DNA of 7,670 nt from Gammaproteobacteria bacterium (GCA_012735335.1 JAAYHO010000021.1:1-7670), one strand, 5' to 3'. Counted from the stretch's first letter, positions 1 to 5,685 are shown. Numbers and translations: made by a program. The notes: generated from the letters alone by a model not told the origin.

Positions 1-12
1 GGAGACAGCGAC

Positions 13-1203
13 TCAGGCCTGGACCCGCTTGTACATCAGCATCAGACCGGCGGCGGCCAGCGAGATCACCAGGGTGAAGCCGAGCATGCTGTTGACCATG
101 CCCAGCCGGTCGCTGGCAAAGCCGATACCCAGCACCACGGTAGCCATGGTCATGTAGGCGGCGAGGAAGAACGCCGAGTTCATCGCTCCGCGCTCGGCCG
201 GTGGCGCAGAGCGGGCGATGGTGACTGTGGCCACCACGCCGATGCCACCGGCGCCCATGGCGGTGGTGATGGTGGCCAGGCTGAACAGCCATACCGAACC
301 CAGCAGCACTGCACCCGCCATGGCGCCCAGCCCGAAAATCAGCAGCAGCGGTCCCGCCAGCAGCAGCCGGTTCAATGGCTGGCGCTGGCTGGCAAACTGA
401 CTGAGTCCGGCCACCAGTTGCCAGCCCGCAGCAAACAGCCCGGCGATCGCCAGATCACTGACCCCGGCCAGATCCCGGGCCATGGACGGCCCCAGCGAGG
501 AATACAGGCTGCCGGTGGACCAGGCCAGGCAGATGGCGGCAGCGGCGAAGAAGAAGGTGCCGAGCAGCTGGCGCGGCACTCGGATCGGGGTCGGGCGCCA
601 GGCGCGCATGCGAAAATCCGGCTGGCGCGGACCGACATGCTCCGGCCAGGGTGCGCGTACCAGCAGCACCATGCACAGCAGGCCCAGGGCAATGACGATC
701 AGGAACGGCCACACATGGGCGTAACTGGTCCAGCGCAGGGCCAGTGAAGTGATGGTCGGTCCGGCGCTGGCGCCCAGAGTAAAGGCCAGTGCCGCCAGGG
801 TCGCCCCCCGGGTCCAGTTGCCCTCCGGCTCCAGCTCCACCACTGCTGCGGTGGCCGCGCCGGTAACCAGCCCGGTGCCGATTCCGGTCAGCAGCCGGGC
901 CAGACCGAGCTGATAGATATCGGTGGCCAGCATGAACGCCGCCGAGCCGCAGATGATGAACAGCAGGCCGGGCACCAGCATCTGCCGTCGTCCGACCTGG
1001 TCGGACAGCGAGCCCATGGTCAGCAGGGTCGAGACCACACCCAGTACATAGATGGAGAATACCGCGGTCAGCGCAGTGGACGAGAAGCCCCAGGCCTGTT
1101 GCCAGACCGCATACAGCGGGGTCGGCATATGACTGGCAAGGATGGTGGTGAAGATCGCCAGCAGGCAGGCGCTCATCGGCAGCGAAGGCAGGCGTATGCT
1201 CAC
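13..1203 (-). CDS. MFS (major facilitator) permease, probable drug/metabolite exporter
   Basis: This is a 12-TM inner-membrane transporter of the major facilitator superfamily; the substrate cannot be told. With a GTG start at 1203 the protein is 396 residues, a normal MFS length. The first TM follows directly (MSACLLAIFTTILASH), then the MPTPLYAVWQ segment common in DHA1-like exporters. Motif A of the TM2-TM3 loop is intact (GSLSDQVGRR, about residues 64-73), and the conserved TM4 Arg region (LARLLTGIGTG) follows. The frame stays open up to an ATG at 1284, but the extra 27 residues look unlike an MFS N-terminus and neither start has a strong ribosome site (weak AGG at 1216-1218). An ATG at 1176 is a third option. 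The gene ends in TGA at 13-15. It is divergent from the AI-2E gene, and no regulator lies beside it in the window. The family call is sure, the start is not. Confidence 0.88.
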   Translation of the reverse strand: MSIRLPSLPMSACLLAIFTTILASHMPTPLYAVWQQAWGFSSTALTAVFSIYVLGVVSTLLTMGSLSDQVGRRQMLVPGLLFIICGSAAFMLATDIYQLGLARLLTGIGTGLVTGAATAAVVELEPEGNWTRGATLAALAFTLGASAGPTITSLALRWTSYAHVWPFLIVIALGLLCMVLLVRAPWPEHVGPRQPDFRMRAWRPTPIRVPRQLLGTFFFAAAAICLAWSTGSLYSSLGPSMARDLAGVSDLAIAGLFAAGWQLVAGLSQFASQRQPLNRLLLAGPLLLIFGLGAMAGAVLLGSVWLFSLATITTAMGAGGIGVVATVTIARSAPPAERGAMNSAFFLAAYMTMATVVLGIGFASDRLGMVNSMLGFTLVISLAAAGLMLMYKRVQA

Positions 1204-1284
1204 GGCGTTGTCCGACCTGATCCAGAGCAGGGTGATGGCAGTCCAGTGAGCATAGGCTTCTCCGTGAGTAGTACTGCAGGCCAT

Positions 1285-1468
1285 TATCGCAGAGCAGGCA
1301 ATAGTATGGGCCGCACAGCGGCTATCAGGGTGACTTATGCAGCCAGCGGCGCGTTTGTATATAAACAGACTGTAAAGGTATTCCAGCCATGGCTGTCCAC
1401 AGGGCTGCTATCATGGCGGTCGATTGCGAGTCCGGATCCTGTCAATCCACGGACAATGAAGGGAGCCA
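1285..1468. promoter_or_regulatory. Divergent intergenic region with candidate AT-rich promoter
   Basis: These 184 bases separate two divergent permease genes and so should hold both promoters. The one AT-rich island is at 1352-1376. On the + strand TATATA at 1358-1363 could be a -10 box, with a poor -35 (TTATGC, 1335-1340) 17 bases upstream. A TGCTATCAT extended -10-like string at 1406-1414 is an alternative. Neither is a strong sigma70 match, and no clear operator palindrome is seen. The assignment is tentative. Confidence 0.3.
1458..1465 (+). promoter_or_regulatory. Ribosome binding site of the AI-2E family gene
   Basis: GAAGGGAG lies three bases before the ATG at 1469. The spacing is short, but the next in-frame ATG (1502) would be far too distant, so this site favours the 1469 start. 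Confidence 0.6.
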
Positions 1469-2578
1469 ATGAGTACACCTCCATCCCCACCCCCAACCAT
1501 CATGTCATCCTACTCGGCGGCGCGCTGGCTGCTGCTGCTGGTTGTCGTCGCCGGAATCTACTTCTTCCATGGCTTTATTGTTCCGGTACTGGCGGCGCTG
1601 ATAGTGGCCTTTGCCAGTTGGCCGCTGTTTCAACGCCTGTTGCGCCTCTGCGGGGGACGTCGCAATCTGGCTTCGGCAATCGCCATTGTACTGATTCTGC
1701 TGGTGCTTGTGGTGCCGCTGACCATGGCCCTGACCTTTGCCCTGGAGGAGGCCCAGAGCTGGGTCGCCTGGCTGGTGGAGGCCAACCGGGACGGTGCCGA
1801 GGTGCCCGTCTGGATTGCTGCGCTGCCGTTTGTTGGTGAACGACTGGAAGTTCAGTGGAATGAATACCTCAATCACCCCCACGCCATCAGCGAAATCATC
1901 CAGATGGCCAGCGGGCAGCACCTGGGCAATATTTCCCGGGTGATCATGGCGATGAGCGGCAAGGCCTTCTCGCTGGCGCTGGCGCTGCTGTTCATGCTGA
2001 TCACCCTGTTCTTCCTGTACCGCGATGGTCATCATCTGGTGCGCCAGCTGGACCGGGTCGGCGAGGGCATACTGCCGGCCCGCTGGCAGCGTTTCTCGCG
2101 TATGGTGCCAGCCACCGTGACCTCCACGGTGATTGGCATGGGCCTGATCGCCATCGGCGAGGGCATAGTGCTGGGCATCGCCTACTGGATTGCCGGGGTA
2201 CCATCCCCTGTCGCGCTGGGTGTGGTAACCGGGGTCATGGCATTGATCCCGGGTGGTGCGCCATTGGCCTTTACCCTGGTGTCCCTGTATCTGGTCGGCA
2301 GCGGCGAGACCTTCGCGGGTGTGGCGCTGTTCATCTGGGGCTCGGTGGAGCTGTTCATTGTCGACAAGACCATCCGCCCATCACTGGTCGGCGGGCCGAT
2401 CAAGCTGCCATTTCTGCTGACCTTCTTCGGCCTGATCGGTGGGGTGACCACCATGGGCCTGGTCGGTCTGTTTGTCGGCCCGGTGCTGATGGCGCTGCTG
2501 CTGGCGATCTGGCGCGAGTGGGTACACGACGGTGATCCGCATCTGCTGATCAGCGATAGCCGCCATAAAAATCTATAG
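1469..2578 (+). CDS. AI-2E family (YdiK-like) membrane transporter
   Basis: This is a 369-residue inner-membrane protein of the AI-2E transporter family (formerly UPF0118; PF01594), which includes TqsA, PerM and YdiK. The layout fits the family. Two N-terminal TMs are followed by the motif ASWPLFQRL, a GRR turn and a third TM (about residues 68-90). A mostly soluble segment follows (about 91-155), then the FFLYRDG motif after TM4 and a C-terminal helix bundle with ALIPGGAPLAF and the TIRPSLVGGPIKLPFL and GLVGLFVGPVL signatures. The WPLF/GRR and IRP features resemble E. coli YdiK more than TqsA. Some family members export autoinducer-2, others act in Na+/H+ exchange or are uncharacterised, so the substrate here is unknown. 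It stands alone, transcribed towards the convergent crotonase gene, with no clear hairpin-plus-T-tract terminator in the 81 bases between them. Confidence 0.92.
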   Translation: MSTPPSPPPTIMSSYSAARWLLLLVVVAGIYFFHGFIVPVLAALIVAFASWPLFQRLLRLCGGRRNLASAIAIVLILLVLVVPLTMALTFALEEAQSWVAWLVEANRDGAEVPVWIAALPFVGERLEVQWNEYLNHPHAISEIIQMASGQHLGNISRVIMAMSGKAFSLALALLFMLITLFFLYRDGHHLVRQLDRVGEGILPARWQRFSRMVPATVTSTVIGMGLIAIGEGIVLGIAYWIAGVPSPVALGVVTGVMALIPGGAPLAFTLVSLYLVGSGETFAGVALFIWGSVELFIVDKTIRPSLVGGPIKLPFLLTFFGLIGGVTTMGLVGLFVGPVLMALLLAIWREWVHDGDPHLLISDSRHKNL

Positions 2579-2659
2579 GGCGGCCATGTCCGCTTGCGGC
2601 GCGGGCCACATCTCCACGCAATCGATCAGCTGCATCCCCTCTGTGCGGGCCAGGCTGGC

Positions 2660-3349
2660 TCAGAGCGGGTGCTGCTGGTCTTCCTGTACAGCCCAGTCCA
2701 ACAGCTCCAGCAGCGCCCGGCGGGTCTTGAGCTTGGTGTTGCGGTGGGCGGTCATGTTCAGCTTGGTCAGTTGCTCGGCCATCGCCATGGCCTCGGCTTC
2801 CAGCTCTTCAGCCGCGACCACCCGATCCAGAAAGCCGGCCTCGACTGCCTGCTCGGGGGAGAACATCTCGGCATTGATTACCGAGCGGTTGAAGGCGCTG
2901 TTGGTCAGGCGGGCGCGGGCCAGCTCGATGCCGGCATGGTGCATGGTCATGCCGATGGCCACTTCGTTCAGACCGATCTTGAACGGGCCTTCCACGCCGA
3001 TGCGGTAATCCGAGGACAGCAGAAGGAAAGCACCCTTGGCGATGGCATGGCCGGTACATACGGCGACCACCGGATAGGGGTGCGACAGCAGGCGACGCGA
3101 CAGGGTGGAGCCGATGGCAACCAGCCCCTTTGCGGCCTCCGGGCTGGAAGTCATCACCTTGAGATCATAACCACCGGAGAAGATCCCCGGTTTGCCACTG
3201 ATCACTACCACCGCACGATCCTGCTCGGCACGATCCAGCGCCGCATTCAGGGCTTCAAACACCGCAGGGGACAGGGCGTTGGCCTTGCCGTTATCCAGGC
3301 CGATACGGGCAATACCCGCGGAAAAACTGTAGGAAACCAGCTCGCTCAT
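2660..3349 (-). CDS. Enoyl-CoA hydratase/isomerase (crotonase) family protein
   Basis: This 229-residue cytoplasmic protein belongs to the crotonase superfamily, which acts on acyl-CoA thioesters through an oxyanion hole. The N-terminal NGKANALSPAVF, the first oxyanion segment GIFSGGYDL (about 55-63), the second region GHAIAKGAFLLLSSDYRIG (about 100-118) and the KIGLNEVAIGM block (124-134) are all present. Aligned by eye to rat mitochondrial hydratase, Glu164 corresponds to E129, but the Glu144 position is occupied by F108. A one-glutamate site suggests an isomerase or another reaction rather than classical hydration. The length and the KIGLNEVAIGMTMHH motif match a compact crotonase subfamily that I recall from pseudomonads. 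The start is set by AGGG at 3358-3361, seven bases before the ATG. It is convergent with the AI-2E gene and divergent from the tRNA. The substrate is unknown. Confidence 0.92.
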   Translation of the reverse strand: MSELVSYSFSAGIARIGLDNGKANALSPAVFEALNAALDRAEQDRAVVVISGKPGIFSGGYDLKVMTSSPEAAKGLVAIGSTLSRRLLSHPYPVVAVCTGHAIAKGAFLLLSSDYRIGVEGPFKIGLNEVAIGMTMHHAGIELARARLTNSAFNRSVINAEMFSPEQAVEAGFLDRVVAAEELEAEAMAMAEQLTKLNMTAHRNTKLKTRRALLELLDWAVQEDQQHPL

Positions 3350-3401
3350 TCCACAACCCTCATTTATCTGTGCTGCCGGTTGGGCAGCGCTCCGGTCTGG
3401 C

Positions 3402-3429
3402 AGTGTACAACGAAGCGCATGACTGTCGA
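3402..3429 (-). promoter_or_regulatory. Candidate sigma70 promoter of the crotonase gene
   Basis: Read leftward, TCGACA (3429-3424) and TACACT (3407-3402) are separated by 16 bases and point at the crotonase gene. The predicted 5' leader contains a small perfect hairpin: GCTGCC at 3372-3377 pairs with GGCAGC at 3383-3388. The boxes are decent but not consensus. Confidence 0.35.
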
Positions 3430-3444
3430 GTTCTCAAATAGCGT

Positions 3445-3473
3445 TTGCCAAACCGCTCTGGTTTGGGTACATT
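3445..3473 (+). promoter_or_regulatory. Sigma70 promoter of tRNA-Ser
   Basis: TTGCCA (3445-3450) and TACATT (3468-3473) are separated by exactly 17 bases. They are followed by a GC-rich discriminator (AGCGCGCC), as expected for stringently controlled stable-RNA promoters. The start site should fall near 3480. A perfect 7-bp inverted repeat (CCAAACC at 3448-3454, GGTTTGG at 3460-3466) overlaps the -35 end and fills the spacer, which could be an operator or coincidence. Confidence 0.6.
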
Positions 3474-3480
3474 AGCGCGC

Positions 3481-3508
3481 CTCGGAACTGGCAAGCCAGT
3501 ACCCCGAG
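3481..3508 (+). other. Hairpin in the pre-tRNA 5' leader
   Basis: CTCGG (3481-3485) pairs with CCGAG (3504-3508), and inside it ACTGG (3487-3491) pairs with CCAGT (3496-3500) around a CAAG tetraloop. The structure begins about where transcription should start and ends five bases before the mature tRNA. It would leave a structured leader for RNase P or RNase E processing. Confidence 0.55.
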
Positions 3509-3513
3509 ATTGC

Positions 3514-3604
3514 GGAGAGCTGTCCGAGTGGCTGAAGGAGCACGCCTGGAAAGTGTGTATACGTTAATAGCGTATCGAGGGTTCGAATCCCTCGCTCTCC
3601 GCCA
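3514..3604 (+). tRNA. tRNA-Ser (anticodon GGA)
   Basis: The full cloverleaf can be drawn by hand. The acceptor GGAGAGC (3514-3520) pairs with GCTCTCC (3594-3600), followed by discriminator G and an encoded CCA (3602-3604). The D stem is TCC/GGA. The anticodon stem CACGC/GTGTG (one G-U pair) carries the loop CTGGAAA, so the anticodon is GGA and reads UCC and UCU codons. A long variable arm (ATACG/CGTAT) marks it as a class II serine tRNA, and the T arm is GAGGG-TTCGAAT-CCCTC. The gene is intact, and its 3' half is a typical integrase target. Confidence 0.97.
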
Positions 3605-3619
3605 GATTGAGTTACTTGC

Positions 3620-3660
3620 AAGCCGTTGATTATCTTAGGATTATCAGCGGCTTTCTTGTT
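3620..3660 (+). terminator. Intrinsic terminator of tRNA-Ser
   Basis: AAGCCGTTGATTATC (3620-3634) pairs with GATTATCAGCGGCTT (3639-3653) around the loop TTAG, with one G-U pair and one U-U mismatch. It is followed by a broken T-run (TCTTGTT). Position and shape fit termination of the tRNA transcript. Confidence 0.7.
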
Positions 3661-3832
3661 TGTGGATTTCGATTTAGGGCAAATTCAGGGCAAAAATGGC
3701 GCTCTGTAGGCCGCTACAGGCCGTTTCCCGAACCCCCTGAACCTCATCATCTGTGATACCGGGGAGGCAATGCTTCTGGTGTCGGTCGGTATCGCCTGGA
3801 TGGCAGAGGGGGAGGGAGTGAATTGTAGGCAC
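3661..3832. other. Non-coding tRNA-proximal region with short repeats; possible attachment-site remnant
   Basis: No convincing gene is seen here. Two near-identical direct repeats, TAGGGCAAA (3675-3683) and CAGGGCAAA (3687-3695), are spaced 12 bases apart. A perfect palindrome CTGTAG-GCCG-CTACAG follows at 3704-3719. Clustered short repeats just downstream of a tRNA resemble arm-type integrase sites, but no integrase and no second copy of the tRNA 3' end is visible in the window. That interpretation is an inference. Confidence 0.35.
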
Positions 3833-3860
3833 AAAAAAGCCCACGCGATGGTGGGCTTTT
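3833..3860 (-). terminator. Intrinsic terminator of the zeta-toxin block
   Basis: AAAAGCCCAC (3835-3844) pairs perfectly with GTGGGCTTTT (3851-3860) around a 6-base loop. Read leftward it ends in a run of six T, 16 bases after the stop of the 54-residue gene, so it should end the leftward operon. The symmetrical A/T flanks would also let it work weakly in the other direction. Confidence 0.8.
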
Positions 3861-3875
3861 CAGAACGGATGATGT

Positions 3876-4040
3876 TTAGATTTTTCTGTTGGCAGCTTCA
3901 AGCACGGCGATCTGGCGCTGGGAGGCTGCCGCAATCACCTTGTTGTATACCCGCTTTTTGTCTCTCGACTTGGTGTTGCGTAGAAAGTCAGAGAGCGGGG
4001 ACGACGAAGCCAGTTGGGCTTTGGCTCCAAACAGTTTCAT
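3876..4040 (-). CDS. Small basic protein downstream of zeta toxin (54 aa, unknown)
   Basis: The protein has 54 residues. It starts at ATG 4040-4038 with a clean ribosome site (GGAG at 4047-4050, six bases upstream) and ends in TAA at 3876. Its start is only 15 bases after the stop of the zeta-type gene and its end is directly followed by a strong terminator, so the two are very likely co-transcribed. The N-terminus reads MKLFGAKAQLASSSPLSDFL. The rest is lysine/arginine-rich and probably helical (for example RNTKSRDKKRVYNKVI, then a segment ending EAANRKI). By count it carries 12 Lys/Arg against 3 Asp/Glu. It has no signal peptide or TM. I do not recognise a named family. Its position makes it a candidate partner of the toxin, but its basic charge is unlike the epsilon antitoxin, so a function is not assigned. 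Confidence 0.72.
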   Translation of the reverse strand: MKLFGAKAQLASSSPLSDFLRNTKSRDKKRVYNKVIAAASQRQIAVLEAANRKI

Positions 4041-4055
4041 GTTCGACTCCGTAGA

Positions 4056-4766
4056 TTATGGTAAGCGAAGCTCCAAGTCTTCGCGGGTGTAGCGTTCAGG
4101 GACGTGATGATCAATGCGGTCTACATTGTCCTTGTAGAATTGTAGGCTATTGTCCAGATTCTTGACGATTACGTCTACAGTAATGCGGCTGCCGAACTCG
4201 CTTTTCAGACGGTTAACCGCCTCACGGGCGGCAAAGTATTGCTCTATGAAATGTTCCTTCAGGATGCGACGACCTTCCGTAGCCTCGCGTGCTTGCACGA
4301 ACTTCCAGGCTAGCACCGGGTCCTGATACACGTACAGAATGAGCACTTCGCGCCCTCTGCCCAGACAGCGCTCGATATTGCTTGCCGCCTTGGCGTAGTT
4401 GCTCAGCGTTCCATCCAGAATGAAGCTCTGCTTCTGTTTCAGCGCGAAATCAAAAACCTTTTCGACCAGCACGCTGACTGCCCTATGGAATACCCAGGCG
4501 TTCGATCCGTCATAATCCGAGAACCGGTCTCTGTATTTGTCGGGATCTATCAGTAAGGCTGTGCCATTGCCCGGCTGGGCGAGCTCTGCTGCCAAGGACT
4601 CAGCAACCTCAGTTTTGCCTGCCCCCGGAGAGCCAGCCATGAATATGGTGACCGGATCTTCTTCCGGTGGGAATTTCCCCTTGTCCGTCTCTGCGCGGGC
4701 AAATGGCTTTTTATTACGCTGCGCCCACTCCAGCGCAGCCCTGCCGAGCTCGTCCTCAGTCGACAT
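4056..4766 (-). CDS. Zeta toxin family protein (P-loop kinase)
   Basis: This is a 236-residue cytoplasmic protein of the zeta-toxin/PezT fold (PF06414). Characterised members phosphorylate UDP-N-acetylglucosamine and so poison cell-wall synthesis; the substrate here is inferred from the family. The Walker A motif is GSPGAGKTE (residues 45-53, with K51 and T52). The next conserved block, LLIDPDKYRDRF (71-82), supplies D74/D76 in the region of the zeta catalytic Asp. FILDGTL (115-121) matches the zeta segment after the Walker B strand. The basic stretch REATEGRRIL (160-169) is in the place of the phosphate-binding lid arginines. AAAGG at 4774-4778, seven bases upstream, supports the ATG at 4766. 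No classical epsilon antitoxin precedes it; its neighbours are a broken short frame and a DUF3010 gene upstream and a 54-residue gene 15 bases downstream. All key motifs look intact, so the enzyme could be active. Confidence 0.9.
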   Translation of the reverse strand: MSTEDELGRAALEWAQRNKKPFARAETDKGKFPPEEDPVTIFMAGSPGAGKTEVAESLAAELAQPGNGTALLIDPDKYRDRFSDYDGSNAWVFHRAVSVLVEKVFDFALKQKQSFILDGTLSNYAKAASNIERCLGRGREVLILYVYQDPVLAWKFVQAREATEGRRILKEHFIEQYFAAREAVNRLKSEFGSRITVDVIVKNLDNSLQFYKDNVDRIDHHVPERYTREDLELRLP

Positions 4767-4827
4767 TACGCAGCCTTTTGGGTATCAGCCTACAGCCAGG
4801 CTGCATTGCTGTTTGCGCAACCATCTT

Positions 4828-4964
4828 TCAGTCTTCCTTCTCGAAGCGCTCCACGAGTCCCTGGATTGGCTTGCAGCCGAGGTATCCCGGAAGCTGATCT
4901 CGCAGCCCTGCGGGAGTGACTCGATCCGGGTGAGCACACCCTCAGCCCGCAAAATGTCCCGCAT
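4828..4964 (-). pseudogene. Probable short gene split by a one-base frameshift (unknown)
   Basis: Between the DUF3010 stop and the zeta start, coding character switches frames. From ATG 4964 (overlapping the DUF3010 end by 23 bases) one frame reads MRDILRAEGVLTRIESLPQG then CEISFR with G/C-ending codons, but further on it becomes Ser/Arg-rich with AGG/AGA codons. From about 4890 the frame shared with DUF3010 takes over and reads GYLGCKPIQGLVERFEKED, again with G/C-ending codons, to TGA at 4828. Restoring one G to the GGG run near 4886-4889 would fuse the halves into a 45-residue protein. No strong ribosome site precedes the ATG; translational coupling to DUF3010 is possible. It may be a real pseudogene, a sequencing error or, less likely, recoding. 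The unshifted frame from 4964 would instead run to a stop at 4785. Confidence 0.45.
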
Positions 4965-5373
4965 AAGCCGTGGTAAACGCCGCCTCCTGAAACTGCTTGA
5001 GGCCGGTGTCGGCAAAGGCAATGGGCAGCGGGTTATCAGCCAGGATGGCTTTTATCTGCGTAGATGACAGCAGTACCACCTCAATGTCCGGGCTGGGGAT
5101 CAACTGAATCGTTGCTTCCAGCTTGAAGCTGATTGCCCCACCAGCGAACTTGCCCTTCTGCAGCCGCTCCTTGATGACGACACGCTGTACCTTGTAATCA
5201 CCCAGAAACTGCACAAGCTCCTTCTGGAACCCCAGCAGGTCGTCGCGGGTATGCTCTTTCTTCAGAGTCAGCTTGCGGATTCGGCTATCCGGCAGATTGA
5301 ACAGCTCCTGATCCTTGCTCAGCAGGCAGACCACGGCATCGCTACCGGTCAATTCGATACCACAAATACGCAT
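4942..5373 (-). CDS. DUF3010 family protein
   Basis: This 143-residue protein matches the DUF3010 family (PF11215) as I recall it, a family of about 140 residues in gamma-proteobacteria with no established function. Family landmarks are the N-terminal strand MRICGIELTG with AVVCLL, the strand RVVIKERLQKGKFAGGAISF (about residues 64-83) followed by KLEATIQL, and the C-terminal NPLPIAFADTGLKQFQEAAF (about 114-133). The GIE near the N-terminus and the later VVIKE strand have the spacing of acidic residues in RNase H/RuvC-like folds, but this resemblance is by eye and the catalytic set is not proven. GGAG at 5381-5384, seven bases upstream, fixes the ATG at 5373. It is the first gene of the leftward block and ends 175 bases before the zeta gene. 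Length is complete and no defect is seen. Confidence 0.85.
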   Translation of the reverse strand: MRICGIELTGSDAVVCLLSKDQELFNLPDSRIRKLTLKKEHTRDDLLGFQKELVQFLGDYKVQRVVIKERLQKGKFAGGAISFKLEATIQLIPSPDIEVVLLSSTQIKAILADNPLPIAFADTGLKQFQEAAFTTAYAGHFAG

Positions 5374-5396
5374 ACTGATTCTCCGCCTTAATGTTC

Positions 5397-5426
5397 TTTA
5401 TGACACTGGATATGAAGTTGGTGTAA
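5397..5426 (-). promoter_or_regulatory. Weak candidate promoter for the leftward DUF3010-zeta block
   Basis: Read leftward, TTACAC (5426-5421) and CATAAA (5402-5397) are 18 bases apart, and the second box lies 23 bases before the ATG at 5373. This is the most AT-rich stretch upstream of the block. Both boxes are imperfect, so the call is tentative. Confidence 0.25.
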
Positions 5427-5505
5427 TGGTGCCGCTGCTCTCGAAAAGTGGCAGCTCCTCAGGGAAGGTCGCCATTATGGGCTGAGTGCTTCGCTCACGC
5501 CAACC

Positions 5506-5525
5506 GGCAGGGCAGGGCAGGGCGG
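5506..5525. repeat. GGCAG pentamer tandem repeat
   Basis: Three perfect GGCAG units in a row are followed by a degenerate fourth (GGCGG). It is short and lies in non-coding DNA, so it is a possible slippage site but has no evident function. Confidence 0.7.
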
Positions 5526-5685
5526 CCATCCGGGTTTGTTTCAGCTGCGTGCCGCTCAAGCCATGCCGTTCACTTATGGGTCGGTATTCAAAAAGGCTGT
5601 TTGGTGCAACCATGTATGGCCGATCCGCTGCTACACGGTAAGGTAAGGCGTCTTAATAACAACAAACCTGGAAGGCGTATTGCCC

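Larger units (their letters stand above)
5374..5685. other. Intergenic region without a convincing gene
   Basis: About 310 bases separate the divergent DUF3010 and spinster-like MFS genes. Visible elements are an imperfect inverted repeat at 5479-5501 (GGCTGAG against CTCACGCC around GCTTCGC) and a pentamer tandem repeat at 5506-5525. A 71-codon leftward frame (5398-5613) is open, but it has no ribosome site and an unremarkable composition. I see no clear sigma70 promoter for the rightward gene. The stretch may be decayed accessory DNA or an island boundary. Confidence 0.4.

Noticed and set aside
1099..1839. Long + strand frame across the MFS start and the AI-2E gene
   Set aside because: It overlaps two well-supported genes, reads as Arg/Gly/Gln-rich low-complexity protein and has no family motif. 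It is a shadow of GC-rich coding DNA.
2594..3475. 293-codon + strand frame opposite the crotonase gene
   Set aside because: It is antisense to a gene with clear crotonase motifs, and its product is His/Gln/Gly-rich with no recognisable domain.
3770..4054. 94-codon + strand frame
   Set aside because: It has a GGGGAGG-like site, but it reads straight through the 3833-3860 terminator hairpin and is antisense to the better-supported 54-residue gene.
4880..4895. Programmed -1 frameshift in the short gene
   Set aside because: There is no slippery heptamer at the switch and no obvious downstream stimulatory structure. A one-base deletion or a read error is simpler.
5379..5386. TCTCCGCC match to the tRNA 3' end as a possible second attachment site
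   Set aside because: Only eight bases match, and they coincide with the ribosome site of the DUF3010 gene, so it is best taken as coincidence.
5398..5613. 71-codon leftward frame upstream of DUF3010
   Set aside because: It has no ribosome site, no recognisable motif and Pro/Ser/Thr-rich composition. It also runs over the likely promoter of the DUF3010 block.
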